DNA from: Romanomermis culicivorax
Lineage: Eukaryota; Nematoda; Enoplea; Mermithida; Mermithidae
Assembly (NCBI GenBank): GCA_963922205.1
Contig: CAWUHX010000017.1
Coordinates: 248,001-312,000 of the forward strand
Reading direction: 5' to 3'
Length of the DNA: 64,000 nt
Below, piece by piece: positions 25,995-39,641 of the stretch (its first letter is position 1; each line of letters starts with the position of its first letter). The position numbers were made by a program, and so were the translations under genes. The notes beneath the pieces are model-generated. The model made no database searches. It was not told where the DNA came from and saw only the letters and a program-made list of their open reading frames with translations.

Positions 25995-26860
25995 TGTGAG
26001 TGACACGCTGCGACCCCGTTGGGTGACTCCATTTGGTATTCAGTTTGGGAACCTAACCCAGCTGGTACTGACTACAGGAAAACCTATAGTGTACTGCCGT
26101 ACTGTCCTTGGGTTCTGCTGCAGAGTAATGGACAACGCCGCCAGGCCAGGGGTGGCAATCCCTAGTCCCATTCAATGAGATTGAAGGACAATGCCATTCG
26201 TGGAATGGCTTACTGTAGGGGACCCGATTGTAAACCTAAATCCCCTTTTTGGCCATAACCCAAAGGGTTCAAGGGCTACTCTAACTGAGGGGCTCAAAGG
26301 AAAACCGACTTAGGGAAGGGTTCCCACAAATATACCCTCAACAACAATAATCCCCTGGGAAGACTTACCTAGTCCTTTTCTCAACTACAACTCAGCACGG
26401 GGGCAATGGGTTCAAAGGCTCACGGATCCCGGGATGAGAGGAATAGGGTGATGGCAATCCGATTCAGGTTCAGCATGGTGTACTGTAAATGGGTCCGTGG
26501 GGGACGCAAGCGATCCACAAATGGAGCGACAGGTGATTCCTAAGCCAAGGGCGATGGGTAACTCCTATGCAGGGGATATGGTAACATAAAGCAGTGAAGG
26601 GCACCAAGTAATATGCAAATTTATTCAAATATCGGTGGCGGACGCAATGTATATGTAGATTAATAAAATATAAAGTTGGCGGATGCACAACATAAGCTAA
26701 AATGCAAGGGAAACGATTAAGGCCCAAAAATGAGTGCAAAACTAATGAAACAGGCCCTTTTAAAGGGCCCCATAGACCTACAGTATGCCCTGGGCGGAGC
26801 TAACAACACCCAAGCTAACTTCTGCAGTGGAAATTGCTGCAGAAGATGCCTATGGTCACA
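25995..26860. other. GC-shifted block, possible solo LTR
   Basis: An 866-bp stretch less AT-rich than its surroundings, starting TGTGA and ending TCACA. The inverted ends and length suit an LTR, but no target duplication is seen and no partner is in the window. It holds no convincing gene. Confidence 0.25.
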
Positions 26861-27614
26861 TAGACATTTTCCAGTTTGAATACGTTAAGCATTGGGGCGA
26901 GTTTCACTCTCCATGCTAAACATATGAACATCTTTTAGAGAGAATCTCCAAACTAGTCATTTTGCGTTGCCAAACTTTGCTAGTTTTTACTGATAAGAGG
27001 TGCACGTTGTGCTCTAATTATGGCCATGAGCTCATAGAGCTTATCTCTGGCGGAAATTCTAACTAACGGGTTACATACCCTAGTCTTCGTGCGCAATGGA
27101 CAATAACAAAACGCAACGGAAATGAAAGCACAAAATGAAACAGAAACGAAACACAAAAAGTAAAACACAGAATGCATGTAAAAACGTAATAAACAGAACG
27201 CAAAATTAAGAGTAAGTGACTGTAAAACAGAAAGTGGCGAAAAACATAAAGTGAAAACATGGTGTGAATCACCTGAGGTTGGGCAAAAATTGTTGGCACA
27301 TGACACTACAGGCGCAAAGCGTCGAAATTTTTTTTTGAGTTTTGTATGTACTCTAGGACGTTGACAAATGGGTTTTCAACGCTTACTTCATGACTCATGA
27401 CTTAATTTTCCAGTCTATAGAATGATGCTCAGGCTTGAACAATGTGATGGTGTTTTCAACCCCTGCTAGCAGCATGCTTGAATTCAATGATGTTTAATTT
27501 AGGCGAAACAGTAAAAAATCTCCGGTGCGAGGTGCCAAAAATTTCTGAGGGGTTTGATACGCCGAAAAATAAATTTTCTCTGCATTTATTTCTTAATTTT
27601 GCGGCCATTAAATC

Positions 27615-28159
27615 CAGGGCCGTGCCAAGGATTTTTGCGGCCCGGTGCGAAGTAGATTTTTGCGGCCCTATTTTTTAAAATTAGTAGGTATATACATCTA
27701 TACAGTCCTAAACGTCTATGCAGTCATTTTCACGTGAAATAAGTCTTAAATGGGAAATTATGATAACAGTATGATAATGATAACATTATAGGAAACAGTT
27801 AAATACGTGCTGAGATACATACAGACAAATGTGTAAAACTATCGATACAGACTTTACACAGTGAAACACAAAGGCGTGCTCCTGCCTTGTCGAGCATACA
27901 CGTACAGTACAGTATGACACGTATGTAAGCTAGTTCAGCTCAAGTTCTTGCGGCCCCTAGTGAATGATGAAACATCAAATTTTCTGTTACACAGAAGTGC
28001 ACATTATTATTTTTATTCGTGTTCGCATTGTCTAGCATACATATAGTGTACAATATATGTATACAAAGTACAAACTTAGGTCAGTTAAGTTTTTGCGGCC
28101 CCTAATTCTTTGCGACCCGGTGCGGCTGTACCCTTCGCACTCCCCAAGGCACGGCTCTG
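27615..28159. mobile_element. hAT-like non-autonomous element A
   Basis: TIR CAGGGCCGTGCC / GGCACGGCTCTG with a perfect 8-bp target duplication ATTAAATC (27607-27614 and 28160-28167). TGCGGCCC motifs repeat near both ends. 545 bp, no transposase. Confidence 0.85.
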
Positions 28160-28694
28160 ATTAAATCATTTAAAACAAAATGTAAGAATCATATTGAAAG
28201 CATGCAACATAAAAACCTTCATGATATGAATCGACTTCTGCATAGAAGGCCCTAAAATTTTGTTGTACGGGCTTCAAAAACTGTGCTTAGTGGGCAAAAA
28301 ATCCTAGTTTGCACTATGGAATTTTTCCTTTAAAAATTGCTGAAATACGGAATACGAGAAGGGTCACTAGAGAAAAGTAATCACTTGAAAAAATTATCAC
28401 TTTGGGATCTTGATTTTGTTTCAGAATGTCATCTTAATTTTTTTCTAGATGACATTTTGAGTTTTTTCAAGATGGGATCTCGATTCTCTCACGATATCTT
28501 GATTTTTTTCAAGATTACCTTGAAAAGAATGCGGTTCACTGGAAAAAAGTCGAACATCGAAAAAATCTTACACCTTGATTTTTGACAAAGCATCTTGAAA
28601 TTTTGGCAGTGCGTCATGGCCATGTAAATAGTCTTTCGATTTTTATAGTATTTTTGGTTTCAAAATTGTCATGTTTGCAACGTTTGAGCGTCCT

Positions 28695-29100
28695 ATAGTC
28701 TGTTTTTCTTCCAAATTATAAGAGTGGAAGCAAGCGGTATTTCAGATTTTCAGCTAAACTGTATGTTACACAGGACTGAAAACCTGTGAGCGTTCTCAAC
28801 TAACCTTTAACTATTTTTTGAGTAAAAAATTTCATAGTCAAAAATACGTGTAAACAATTTTATCGACAGTGTCAATTTTCACTTTAAGAGCATTTAATAA
28901 AAAACAGAATAGGTTTTTATAAAATGCTTCCGAATAGAAAAGTGACACAAATCAGTACTGTCGCCAAAATCGTTAACTTAAAGTTCTTACTGTAAAGCTT
29001 TTCTCATGAAAAATTAGTAAAGGTTAGGTCAGTATGCTCACAAATTTCCAGCCCCACATTGTTCATCAGACCTGAAGTACTTATTGCTTGTTGTACAACT
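28695..29100. mobile_element. Two tandem family P MITE copies
   Basis: One copy at about 28695-28911 ends AAAAAACAGA. A second starts directly after it (TTTTTATAAAATGCTTCC) and runs to about 29100. They lie just downstream of the ubinuclein stop codon, within about 150-550 bases. Confidence 0.6.
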
Positions 29101-29252
29101 TGCCGACGTCAGAATTTAATTTGCTGAATGACATTTATAGGAACTTACTATCTTCAGGGAATTAAAATACGAAAACGAACGTAGAAACGAAAGAACAAAA
29201 GTGAAATAAAATTGAAAAAACCTTGTATACACAAATATACAAATACGTAAAA

Positions 29253-32200
29253 CTATCCAGGAACTGATTGCCGCTCTTGATGCTGCAGCCGATTGTAGTC
29301 ACGATTATTATTCTCCAAGAAATCCGCCGCTCCGTTTTTACTATTGTTGGCATTATCGTTAACCTGAGACGATGCGACTATTCGCCGTTTTTTGACCATG
29401 TTCAGCGTGGGTGGGCAGCCGACGAGCCGTTTCTCTGGCTTAGAATTTTGCTGAAATTATTCAAAATATAAGAATAATCGGTTCTGCTCTATTCTCATGT
29501 AGGAAATAAATGAATAATATGGATTCTTTAATCCGGTAATCATATTTTTCATCTTTCAAAGGTAACATTTTAAACAAATTTAAGTTCTCGAAAAACAGTT
29601 CTCGAAAAATTCACGATACGGATGAAAACTAAAATATAAACGTTGAGTTTGCAACATAAATTTTTCAATATTTGGACTTAGAAAATTTGATGTTATCACT
29701 TTTTGAAATGATCGACGCAGCGTATCGCAGCCAAAGTTTTATTTAAAATAATGGAATGATGGTTGACTCCATTCAATAATTTTTTCTTCATGATACAGGG
29801 TTCTTGATGATCACTCATTTCAATTTTCGAGATTAATGAAATTCATTCCCCGATCTCTAGTAAAGCTGTATTCGCCGAAACTCCGCCTACTGCATCGATC
29901 ATTCCAAAATGAATGGTGTGTAATACTTTAATGAGGGAAAGTCTTGACATTTAAAATTAACATGTTTGCTAACAGCATAATTTTGAGGAGGTTAGCGGTG
30001 GAACAGTCTTAAAAGTTCAATTGAAAAGTCTTTGGGGGAAACAATAATCACAAGAAAACGATTCTTACAGGTAAAAGGTCTCGTACGCTGTTTTCCATTG
30101 GTCGTTGAACCGACAAGTCCAGCGGGAAACTCGGAATAGCGTTTGCATTCGCCATATTATCGCAAATAATACTTTTATGTTTAATTTTTCGATTTTGTTG
30201 AGAAGGTAAAGCCGCCATCGTCACATTATTCGTCATTGATAATTTCATTTTTCCATTTTCCATTGCAGTAATCACCGGGGCTATACGTTCTTTGTCCTCC
30301 TTTCTAAGCCATTCTTTAGTTTGGGCAAATGTTGAAGGCATCGGGGTTAATTTAGGGGGCGAATGGTGGTTGTTGTAATTCGCAGTCGACGATGAGGAGG
30401 AAGGTCTCAATTCTGTATTCGTTAATTTCCTGAGCATGGGATCTTGTGCTTTAACTAGAGTTATTGCTGCCGTTGCAGAAGTTGGCATGCAATGATTAGA
30501 CAGTCGAGATGTTGGTTCTTTCCTGAAAAATAAAAAAATTGAGACGTGACGGAAACTGTCTTTTCCATTTTCTGAAACAAAAACGGAAGCTACGATAAAC
30601 ATTTTTTGTCAATATTTCGAAGAAACATCACAAAAATTATACGATTTAAAATGGGAAATAATTATAAATTTATAATTCTAATAATACAGCGATTTATACA
30701 GAATGATGCAGAGAACATTTCGAAAAAATATTTGCGTACCTGATGATACCGGACGAAGTCAATTTATTTTTTAATAATAGCAATTGCTGCGAAGAAGATA
30801 AAACGTCGCCGTTGCTCGTCTTACATTTATTTTTCCTGAAAAGTATATGGGAAATAGTACCTAATTTAAAGAGCCCAAAACTGATCATTTACGAGGCATT
30901 TTTCTTGATTTTGTTTCCTTGTGAACTCGTGCTATCTTTATTTGATTTCACGTGCGTTATGACGACGTCCGACTTTTTCGACGGATCGCTATTGTCGCTA
31001 TTTGAACTAGTCTGAAATTCGATTTAAATTATTACGGAGCAGAGATATAACTAGAACGATCAAACCTCGGATAACTCTGCGCTCGACCTCGAGACTAAAG
31101 TTTTTGATTATGCCATGCGATAGTGAATTAATATTGGCAAAGCACTTTTTAAGCTTTTTTAGCTGAAGGACCTTTTAAAATTTTTCATTCCAGATTTATT
31201 TTCCTTACTTTTCATCATTCTTCGTGTGGCGATTTTCTTGAATTCTTCTGTTATATTACAAAATTTTTTTCCCGATTTTCTTCGACCCCACTCAAATGCC
31301 ATACACCCAGTAAACTCGACATCATGAATGGAATTGGGGGTGAAGAGTCATATTAATCCTCCAAAAGGTCGTCGATCATACGAAAACCCCCTTAAAAATT
31401 CGTCAATCATGTGGTATAGTAAAGGGGGCCTCCAAAGGACAGGGACGAGCGCCTACCACCGGCGAGACAATGATTGACTAGATAAAAATGCATGACGACG
31501 AAAAAAACGGATCTTGATGCATTTTAGGAGTTCACAGGTACAAATTATTTTTTACAAATTAGTTCGGTAGCGACTATTCCAAAGTCATGGCAGATGCATT
31601 TCAAGTATTAAAATTTCAAGTTTCAAAGAATTACACACTATAATTCAAGACAGAACAATATTTTAGAAGGCAATTCAAGTGAACGAGATGAAAATTAAGC
31701 ACCGTTTTTATTCCGGACTTATTCTAGGTCAAACCACGAATTTTTAAAGCTCTTCGAACCGGCAGGCGTTAGTGACATCATTTTGCAGCTGAAGTGCGGC
31801 CTACTGAAAATGCATCAAGGTGAGCATTTTGGTGCGTTTCAAGGGTAAAAATGCTTAATTTTCTTGGATCGTCCGATCAGTCAGAAAAATTCTCTTGAAA
31901 AATGGCGTGGGAAAAGTTGATATGATATAATATACATTGCAATGTACTACAAGCAATAGTCTACTGTTTTCATCGTGATCAGACAGTTATTTAACACTGA
32001 AAAAGCATATTGGGTGAAAGAAATCCAGCTGAGCACTGAAACATAGCGAAGGTAAACAGCATTCGTGGTTGATTTCTTTAGTTTTGAAGTCAGGTTGCCT
32101 GTCTGAATTTATGAAAAACGACTAGTCGTTGGGGCAACTAGAACAATGTTAGGGCAACTAGAACAAAAAACAAATTTCTATGGATTTTTGATCCAAATAC

Positions 32201-35200
32201 AATCTTTTTTAATCATTTTACAAAATTTTATATAAAAATTTTGAATTTTTTCCTTCAACGACAGTTCCTGAATTTTGATCGATGTAATATACCACACATG
32301 CACAACATGTAAATTCTGCAAGGGGCCAGTCATGGCAGGAGGTGGGATGGAAATTGTTTTCCCTGCTTAATAACAAAAAGATAGATCTTCTAACATCCAA
32401 GCAGCACATTCTTCTATCTATATTAGTCAAATATGCGAAACTATCTATTTGGTCAGCACTCTTTAAAGTTTTAATGTTACTCCTTTGGAATCAAATATGC
32501 TTCGTTTAGAAAAATCGTTTAACTACAGAATCATTTTCAGAGGTCCCCAAGGTCAAATTTTTAAGGTAGGGGTAAAGTTGAAAATTTATCCGGGTAGTGT
32601 TGCTAAATGTTCACTAAACACGTAATTTTGACTCGGAATGAGGCAACCAGTGATAATTTTGAAGACTTTAGGTAGGGGTAATACCCCCTCATACCTCTCC
32701 CTATGGGTAGTCTGATCATTTTCATTCTAATGACGTTTTTCTCTTCATTTTTCTCATTTTCCTTCATCTTCGTGATCAATGCTGGAAAGTTGTATCTGCT
32801 GGACGTCAGCAAGAATCTGGTGAAGTCCAGACCTCCCACATGCATGCATGCGTATGACCCTAATCCAACAATAAAACCCCTGCTTGCCGCCAAATTTTCA
32901 AGCTTCTTTAAATGCATGTTGCGCGTCATACTTGGAAGTTTATGAACTGCTTCTAGATTCTTTGAGAAAGTTAAAAACATTCTTATCAGACGAATGAACA
33001 AAAACTTAAAATACCTGTGCCTTATCTGGAGTTTCACAAGATGCTGTGGACGCGTCCGAATCCTCATCGATTTCTTTGAATTCCAGAATTCCCGTGTTTA
33101 TGTAAAACCCACCGTGTTTAGTGGTCAAAGTTGAAGGTACCAGTTCGTCGTACTGAAAAAGAATATTCAAGAATATAATCGAGTCTATACCTATAATCTG
33201 AATATGTTTGACTATACTTGATTTAGATTTACATTATGAATATTTCTCTTGTGGATACGTCTAAGGTACAGCGACCGAATTCGGTTATCCAACAGACGAA
33301 TAAGTTTACTGATAAAATACCATAAAAATATTTTTTTCACATCTTTTGGTACATTGCTTCACAAATGAGAAAAATAATGCATCAGAACTAAAGTGTTCCC
33401 GAATTTCTTCGGTAAGGATTTTTTAGATAACTGTTGATACTTAATTTACCGAGGTTTTTAAATCGATAATATTCGATTATTTAAAATTCTGTTCTTACAG
33501 CTTCTGAATCGTCAATGAACGGGTCATCCTTATCGTAACCCATTCCCAAATCTACATAATCTTCGACGCGCCCAACTTTGCATCGTTTACCATTTTGGCT
33601 AGACTTAGGCCCCTGGAACAGCAAATGAAATGCGTTAGAGAACGCAATTCTCGATTTTTTATGGAAATTTTACATATTTCTCTTCGAATTTCTTGGCTAA
33701 CTGCGCTATAAAATCTGGTGGTTCATCGTTTACCACAATACTTTTGCCCTACAAAAGATAAAACGTTTGTAAAACGGAAAAACAAGATTCGCAATAACAG
33801 TAGGAATTTTCATCGAGAATAATATGGTATGAAGCTACTGATTTAAGCAGCTGTGTATACAAAGTTTCCTGATTTAAACTAAAGAGTAAATCTAAGCCTC
33901 ATTCAACTTCAAGGCTTAGCCTAAACAATTTATTCCGCAGAAAAATATAGGAGGCTTTTCATTACAAACTTCTGAAGTCCAACTCAGAAAACTAAGTAAA
34001 AAAAGTAAAAACATACTCCCGATTTTGCAGCCTAGAAGACTGACAAAAATAAATATGCAAGTCAACTTACATATAATTGGGAAAGTTTCCAAAAATTGGC
34101 CAGCAGAATATGGCCATCTAGTTTTTCAGCAGCAAATAGCTATGCGAATTTCAAGACCAAATTTTTTGAACAATTTTCCGACTTAGGAGGCAAAAACTCA
34201 ATTTTTTACCCCCAATCTAAACCCTCCTAAATCCCAGGGCTCCATTACATGCATGGCATGTGTTATTTAATAGATATCATCAGTGAATTAGATCTATCGT
34301 TGCTGAATGATGTCAAACCTTAGGGACCGATTCGCGAGTACTTGGAATTCCAAGTTCTAAGTCGTCGAAAATGGACCTGTTTGTATGGTCGTTCATTTTT
34401 CCAATAATCTAGGTTAAGCTTCAGTTCGTATGCTGCTTCGACTTTTCACGTCTTCTAAGACTTGGAAATTCTAAGTGATTTCACTCAGCAAAACTTCATT
34501 TTTCTAAATATCGGTTTATGCTCTGAAAATTTCCGACCTAGAAGATTTATTTGGGAAAATAGCGACTTTCTCCTAGAGAAATATTGATTACAACGTTTTT
34601 CCACGTTCCTTATTTGTGCATAAAAACACCCACTGACATAGTCTTTGTTGCAATAATCCCGGATTATGGTTTTTTTCTGCAAGAATACATTCATTTCTTG
34701 TTTTTTGGCATTATAGAAGATTATCCAATTCCGTGTGATCAATTCAGGGTTCTTTTTGTTGGTTTTTTCTCGATAGGCTATTTGGCTCCTAAGGTCAAAA
34801 TTTAACAGGCCAATAGGAATTTCAACAAGCCAAAACTAAAAAGTTTATAGATAAATGTGGTAGTAAAAAACAATGTTTTTTCAACAAATTTAGTCAAAAA
34901 CACTCTTCGAAATCACAGTAGGAGCCCACATAACAGATCAATCAGTTTGAATACATTCTCAATCACACACAGAATAATAAGGCTCACAAATGAGATCACT
35001 CATCATTCAAATCAATCATTAAAGTTTTTTTTTGCACAAGCCAGATTGATCTGTTGAAGAAAAAATTTGGTTGCACAGATTAATTTTTAGTTGCTCACTC
35101 TAAAATTGATAAATTCGCTTAATTTCATCAGAAAATGATTGAAAGATACTTCCCTTGTATTTCATTCACTTTGCGTCAGTTCCTGACTTTTATAATTGAA

Positions 35201-37473
35201 TTTCTTGAGTTCTGGGTGAGAAATCAAAAGTCTAGCTAAAGTAACTTGTTCAGTGCCCAGCGCCGAAAAATTTTGATTTCAAGGCCTCTAAAATGTCGGA
35301 AAATGCATTTTTTCAGCACATTCTACAGCAACTGACGATGACCGATCATGATCTTTTTACCATTTGATTGGCGGAAGAGGCCAAACATTTTACATCCATT
35401 TTGGATCGGAGCCAGTAATTTATCAATCACAATTATTTGTCAAAAGCGATTGTTTTAACATGATCTATAACATAAAAAAGCGCGATAGGTATTTTACTTC
35501 AGACTTGATCTCCGGCGCTTAGCACTGAAAGAAAATTTTAAGCGTTGGAAAATGCACACTTTTAATATATTTTTCCTGCATGAAAGATCTATTTTTTCAC
35601 TGAATTCAACGTGTTTTCTGTAGGGCAAACTAAAATTCAAAAATTAGGCAAGCAACAATGAATCTGAATGGCTTCTTCAAATAGCAATAACCTCTGCTAT
35701 TTCCCATGCTGATGATGTTTTAATCATTTTCCAAATGCAAAAAGTCATGTTCACCAAAGCCAAAATTTCTGAAGCGCTGCAAAACGATTTTGTGAAAATA
35801 AATTAGAAAAATGCTTGGAAAATACGTGGAAAAAAACAATACGAGGTCACACATTCATGCATAACATGCTGATTCCTGAAAGCTATAAGCATAAGCTACG
35901 ATGACATTTTCTGACCGCACAACAGAAATGATCCCAAGAATCATACATGATTTAGAACCCGGCGCTTAGCGACGGAAAATTTTCGGTATTTTTCATTTCA
36001 AAATGAATAAAAATGCATCTCTGCACAGGAAGCCCTATAGCCTAATCAAAAAGGGTGGTTAGGCTCTCATTTTTACAAGCCAATTTGGCTTGTGCTCCTA
36101 AATTTTTAGGAGCCAATCAGAAGTTTTAGGAGCCATGGCTCCTAATTGGCCTAAAAAAACCTGGATCAATTACGGTAAAGGAGAGATAACTTTAGGCGAC
36201 ATGCACTGCAGTAGAATGCAAATGCAAATTCCACAGAAATGGCTGCAAAAAATGGTGAAGTTCAACGGTGAAAAAAACAAAATAATCACATCGATTTAAA
36301 TAAAAAAAATTTGGAAAACAATCTCGGGATAAAATAAGAGCATAGTAATATGAATATTCTTCACGCAATCGTGCCTCATTAGACAGATGTTCAACATTAA
36401 ACTTGAATGTTTTTCGAATATTTTCGACTTATTCCTCGAACGATATTCATTGTTGCGCTCTTCTAATGTTGTGTGCCACATTGTACATTGAAACACAAGA
36501 GAATGAATAAATGCCATTAGGACTTGAAATAATCGGCACTTTTCTACTTGGGAAAAAACGACTCGGAAATTGAAACTGAAATTAGGAGACGTGGAAGTTC
36601 GAAATCCTCGGAAACCGTGAATTTGGGACTTTTTTCGCCGAGACCTTTTCCCCATTTAGCTAAAGAATCCAAAATTTTTTTGCCTCTTTCGTCACGTCGT
36701 TTTTCGCATAAAAACATACCTGAGATTGTCCCAACCTGGTCGAACCCTATACCCAAATGTCGGAACCCCCAACTCGAAAAAATTTGGGGAAAAGTAGCCT
36801 TTTTTGGGAAATTTTCGACTTTTTTGGGATTTTTGGGGACCCCGCCAAAATTTTGGGACCCCAACCTCAAAATATTGGGTTTACCTCTCCCCAAATAGTC
36901 GGACCTTTAACAGGTATGCTTAAGAATGTCACCATATGATTTATTTATGCATTTTAAGCTTCTCAGAACACATTCGTGCTTCTGCAGTCAGTAATTTAGC
37001 AAAAATAAAAAGCAAATTTTTGAGTTCGAGTCAGATTATGATAAGATATATGAAAATTAATAACAACAAAAAAGTAACAGAAAGCCAAAGCGATGAAAAC
37101 CTCAATTGCATTGAAATTTGGCTGCTGACATATCTGTGCTTAGCCAAAATGAAAAATCATAGACTGCACTTGAATCATCCTGAAAAATCTTCAGGTTCTG
37201 ATACTCTTGAACGTCGGAATCTTTCAACACTTATTCCACTATTTAAAATTTGATTTTTCCGGCATAATGATGTCCAAGATTGAATTATGCGTGGATGTTT
37301 TCAGTCAGCTAGACAGCTAAAAAACAGCTTGAAGTCCACGGTTTCCTAAATTTGGGCGAAACGACAAAATTTTTGAAAGACTTCCGACGCTGCGTCGGAA
37401 GTTTTTAAAATATTTTTGATCTTCATCAACATTTATTTCTTGGATGAGTGTTATTTTATTTGATATATTTTTG

Positions 37474-37513
<40 letters not shown>

Positions 37514-39469
37514 TAATATTTTTGATTTTCATCAACATTTATTTCTTGGATGAGTGTTATTTTGAAATCAATCCAACCATTTTTATAGTCGCACAAAATA
37601 CAAAAAATTATATTGAAATCACGCAATTAAAATCAAAAAATCAGATAAGCAACACCAAATTTGGATTTTTCGACCAGCAAGAACATCTGTCACTGTCCCA
37701 AACTGATTTTTTTCAATCATTTACCGAATAAAAAAAATTATGTTTACAAAAATGAAAAAAAATCTTGATGTTAGTCAAATACTGAGGCGCAACATCACGA
37801 GATGAGACATTCTAGATCATAGCTATTGAATGCTAACTATTAAGTTAAGTAGACATGCTTACGGCCGCGGCTTAGCAGGATTATAGCGAATAATAATCAC
37901 AATAATCACTATCGACCCGGTCCGACCACAATTGGAATTAGAAACAGATATTCCAAGGACTGATATTATGAAATACTTTACGAATAGAGTTATTCCTATT
38001 TGAAATAAACTTCCTGAATCGATAATAACATCTAGAAATAGTAAAATTTTTCGCGGATAAGTTAAATTTTGGTCAACTGTAAGAGCTAATGCCTTTTTGA
38101 CCAAGCACAACATATTCGCAAATGTACTGCATATTTATTCCGTATTTAATTAACTTATTCGTTTATTTTATTATATTCTCCTAACATTACTTAGTGCCGT
38201 TGCAAATAAAATCATCATCATCATCATCGATCGCCGGAAAATTTTGAGGTTTAGACTTTCTAAAATGCACCAGAATGCATCGTTCCGACTTGAAAATCAC
38301 AACAATTTTTCCGCCAAAAACACCAATTTGGCCAAGAAACAGTGATTCGGCCCAGGACGAAACACGTTTTATTTTAACTTAACCATGGTCGATAAATTCC
38401 CAGGTAGGTGCATCACAAAGGACTTTCGGCTTCATCTGTGCAAAATTTCAACATATGGTTCGAAACCCCAACATCCCGCCGACAAGATGTTTTGCTGTGA
38501 GCACATGGGGGAAAGGTGTCTTTAAACCTGCAAAATGATGACAGACTAACGAACTTAACATTTACTTAACAAATTCCTTCAATTTTAGACATCTTTTAAC
38601 TTTAACTGTCTGAAATCCGCATCAAAAACTATTGAGCCGCCGAGAAATGAGCCAAATAATATAAAAAAGCGCAGCCTCATCAACGCACCGACAACCTTGC
38701 TGCGCAAGACCTTCATCCAATCGATCGATAATGTAAACCATACGTACACAGCTCATTATTGGAATAAAACATTATCAGACCGGTTTCTCAAATAAGCCAG
38801 CGTTCCTATCTTACACTGTTGCCTATGATAATGCACGTGCACTTTTATTGTTACCAGTAAATACATATACGTTCGATATTCGATTGGCTTATGCCGACCT
38901 CCAGTATAATACGTGCTACTAGATTCAGAAAAATAACAGGGTTGGTGTTCGGGCAGCGATGGTGAGTAGGTCTCATAAAGCGAACTTTGAACATTTTTTA
39001 CACACATAATTGATGATCATGCCCGATCGGGAAACCAGTTTTTGGAAACTACCCTTCAACCACATAAAAAGTCCCAAGTATTTCACAGGGGATCCCGACT
39101 GGGTCAGCTGACCTGGGTCAAGATCAAGAATGAAGTTTCAATTTAGCTCCCAACCACTATAAAAATTGAAGGGTACCCTTGTACATCCAAAAAATCGATA
39201 AGATTTCCAGACAGCAGGCGGCACGTACGCTTGTATACACATTTTGGCCAATGAGAACTTTCGCCTTCAGCACTCACCACGTGATTTTTGTACAAAGTCG
39301 GGAAATCGAATTCCGGATACCGGTTCGCCGTGGGTTCGAATAATTTTAAATTGATCCTCGTCGTATCGAAATGTACTCGTTTCTCTTTCCTTGATTTTTG
39401 ACCGATTTTGTCGATCGTCGTCGCCGTTGTATTAGCAGTGGATGGGAAATTATACGAGGAAAGCGCCAT
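29253..39469 (-). CDS. Ubinuclein/Hpc2-family protein (HIRA histone-chaperone subunit), 9 exons
   Basis: Predicted nuclear subunit of the HIRA H3.3 deposition complex. Exons on the minus strand are 39469-39278, 34408-34319, 33748-33674, 33612-33499, 33152-33015, 31011-30893, 30835-30740, 30522-30069 and 29450-29253. All junctions are GT..AG and in frame, giving 491 residues and a TAG stop. Residues about 31-80 match the ubinuclein N-terminal region that binds HIRA ([19 protein letters not shown]). Residues about 100-185 match the Hpc2-related domain, with [30 protein letters not shown] and [13 protein letters not shown] as key segments. The C-terminal half is low-complexity, Ser/Asn-rich and basic, with a PLDLS motif at 408-412. 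The protein is less than half the length of vertebrate UBN1. Intron 1 (4.9 kb) and intron 5 (2.0 kb) hold transposons, and extra exons in intron 5 cannot be excluded. Assignment of the conserved exons is firm. Confidence 0.92.
29696..29925. mobile_element. MITE family M copy in the last intron of ubinuclein
   Basis: Ends TTTTTGAAATGATCGACGCA and ATCGATCATTCCAAAATGAA are inverted repeats matching 689-902. It lies in intron 8 (30068-29451). Confidence 0.55.
30111..30125 (-). other. PLDLS motif in the ubinuclein C-terminal exon
   Basis: Residues 408-412 of the predicted ubinuclein read Pro-Leu-Asp-Leu-Ser, the classical PxDLS motif by which repressors bind CtBP. It sits in a disordered, basic, Ser/Asn-rich region, where such linear motifs usually work. 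Function is inferred from the motif alone. Confidence 0.5.
32538..32714. mobile_element. 177-bp hAT-like MITE, family D, in ubinuclein intron 5
   Basis: TIR CAGAGGTCCCC / its complement variant at the right (GGGTAGTCTG), with a perfect 8-bp duplication ATCATTTT on both sides. The inner TIR carries a GGTAGGGGTAA motif. Confidence 0.85.
34745..36163. mobile_element. hAT-like element J1 in ubinuclein intron 1
   Basis: 1419 bp, ends CAGGGTTCTTTT and AAAAAAACCTG, perfect 8-bp duplication GATCAATT (34737-34744 and 36164-36171). Near the right end the palindrome GGAGCCATGGCTCC and the pair CCAATTTGG recur. Hairpin-like GGCGCTTAGCG with nearby AAAATGCAT tracts lies inside both ends. No transposase. 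Confidence 0.82.
37418..37565. repeat. (TA)n microsatellite between two direct repeats
   Basis: A TA run (about 37479-37512) sits between two nearly identical copies of about 42 bp (37418-37458 and 37520-37561), each holding CATCAACATTTATTTC. Lies in ubinuclein intron 1. Confidence 0.8.
37900..38228 (+). pseudogene. LINE reverse-transcriptase C-terminal remnant
   Basis: Reads [15 protein letters not shown], the typical C-terminal NRVVxxWNxLP block of CR1/Jockey-type LINE ORF2, with two stops. It ends in a short (ATC)n tail at 38209-38228, as in several LINE families. Lies in ubinuclein intron 1. Confidence 0.6.
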
Positions 39470-39641
39470 CAACAACTACTAACTAATACTAGTAAAATAC
39501 TAGTAGAACGTATAGGCGACACGAAGGAACCCAACCAAATACACAGCACAACACTGTGCCGCAACGTTTTTGCGCCGTAAAATGGAAGCCCCGTGTTTTG
39601 TGTGTTGTGCGCCGAGAAACGCTCCCATTTTTCAGGTTGCG

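Noticed and set aside
25995-26860. Solo LTR
   Set aside because: Kept only as a low-confidence block, as there is no target duplication and no second copy here.
36544-36898. Overlapping ORFs on both strands rich in Phe, Gly and Pro
   Set aside because: They come from a repeat with TTTGGGG/CCCCAAA motifs seen also at 44030 and 62645. No domain is visible.
38855-38971. Minus-strand open stretch with [13 protein letters not shown], first taken as a second exon after 39278
   Set aside because: Its only in-phase acceptor (GAG) is weak, and the exon at 34408-34319 continues the ubinuclein homology in phase, so the stretch is left as non-coding.
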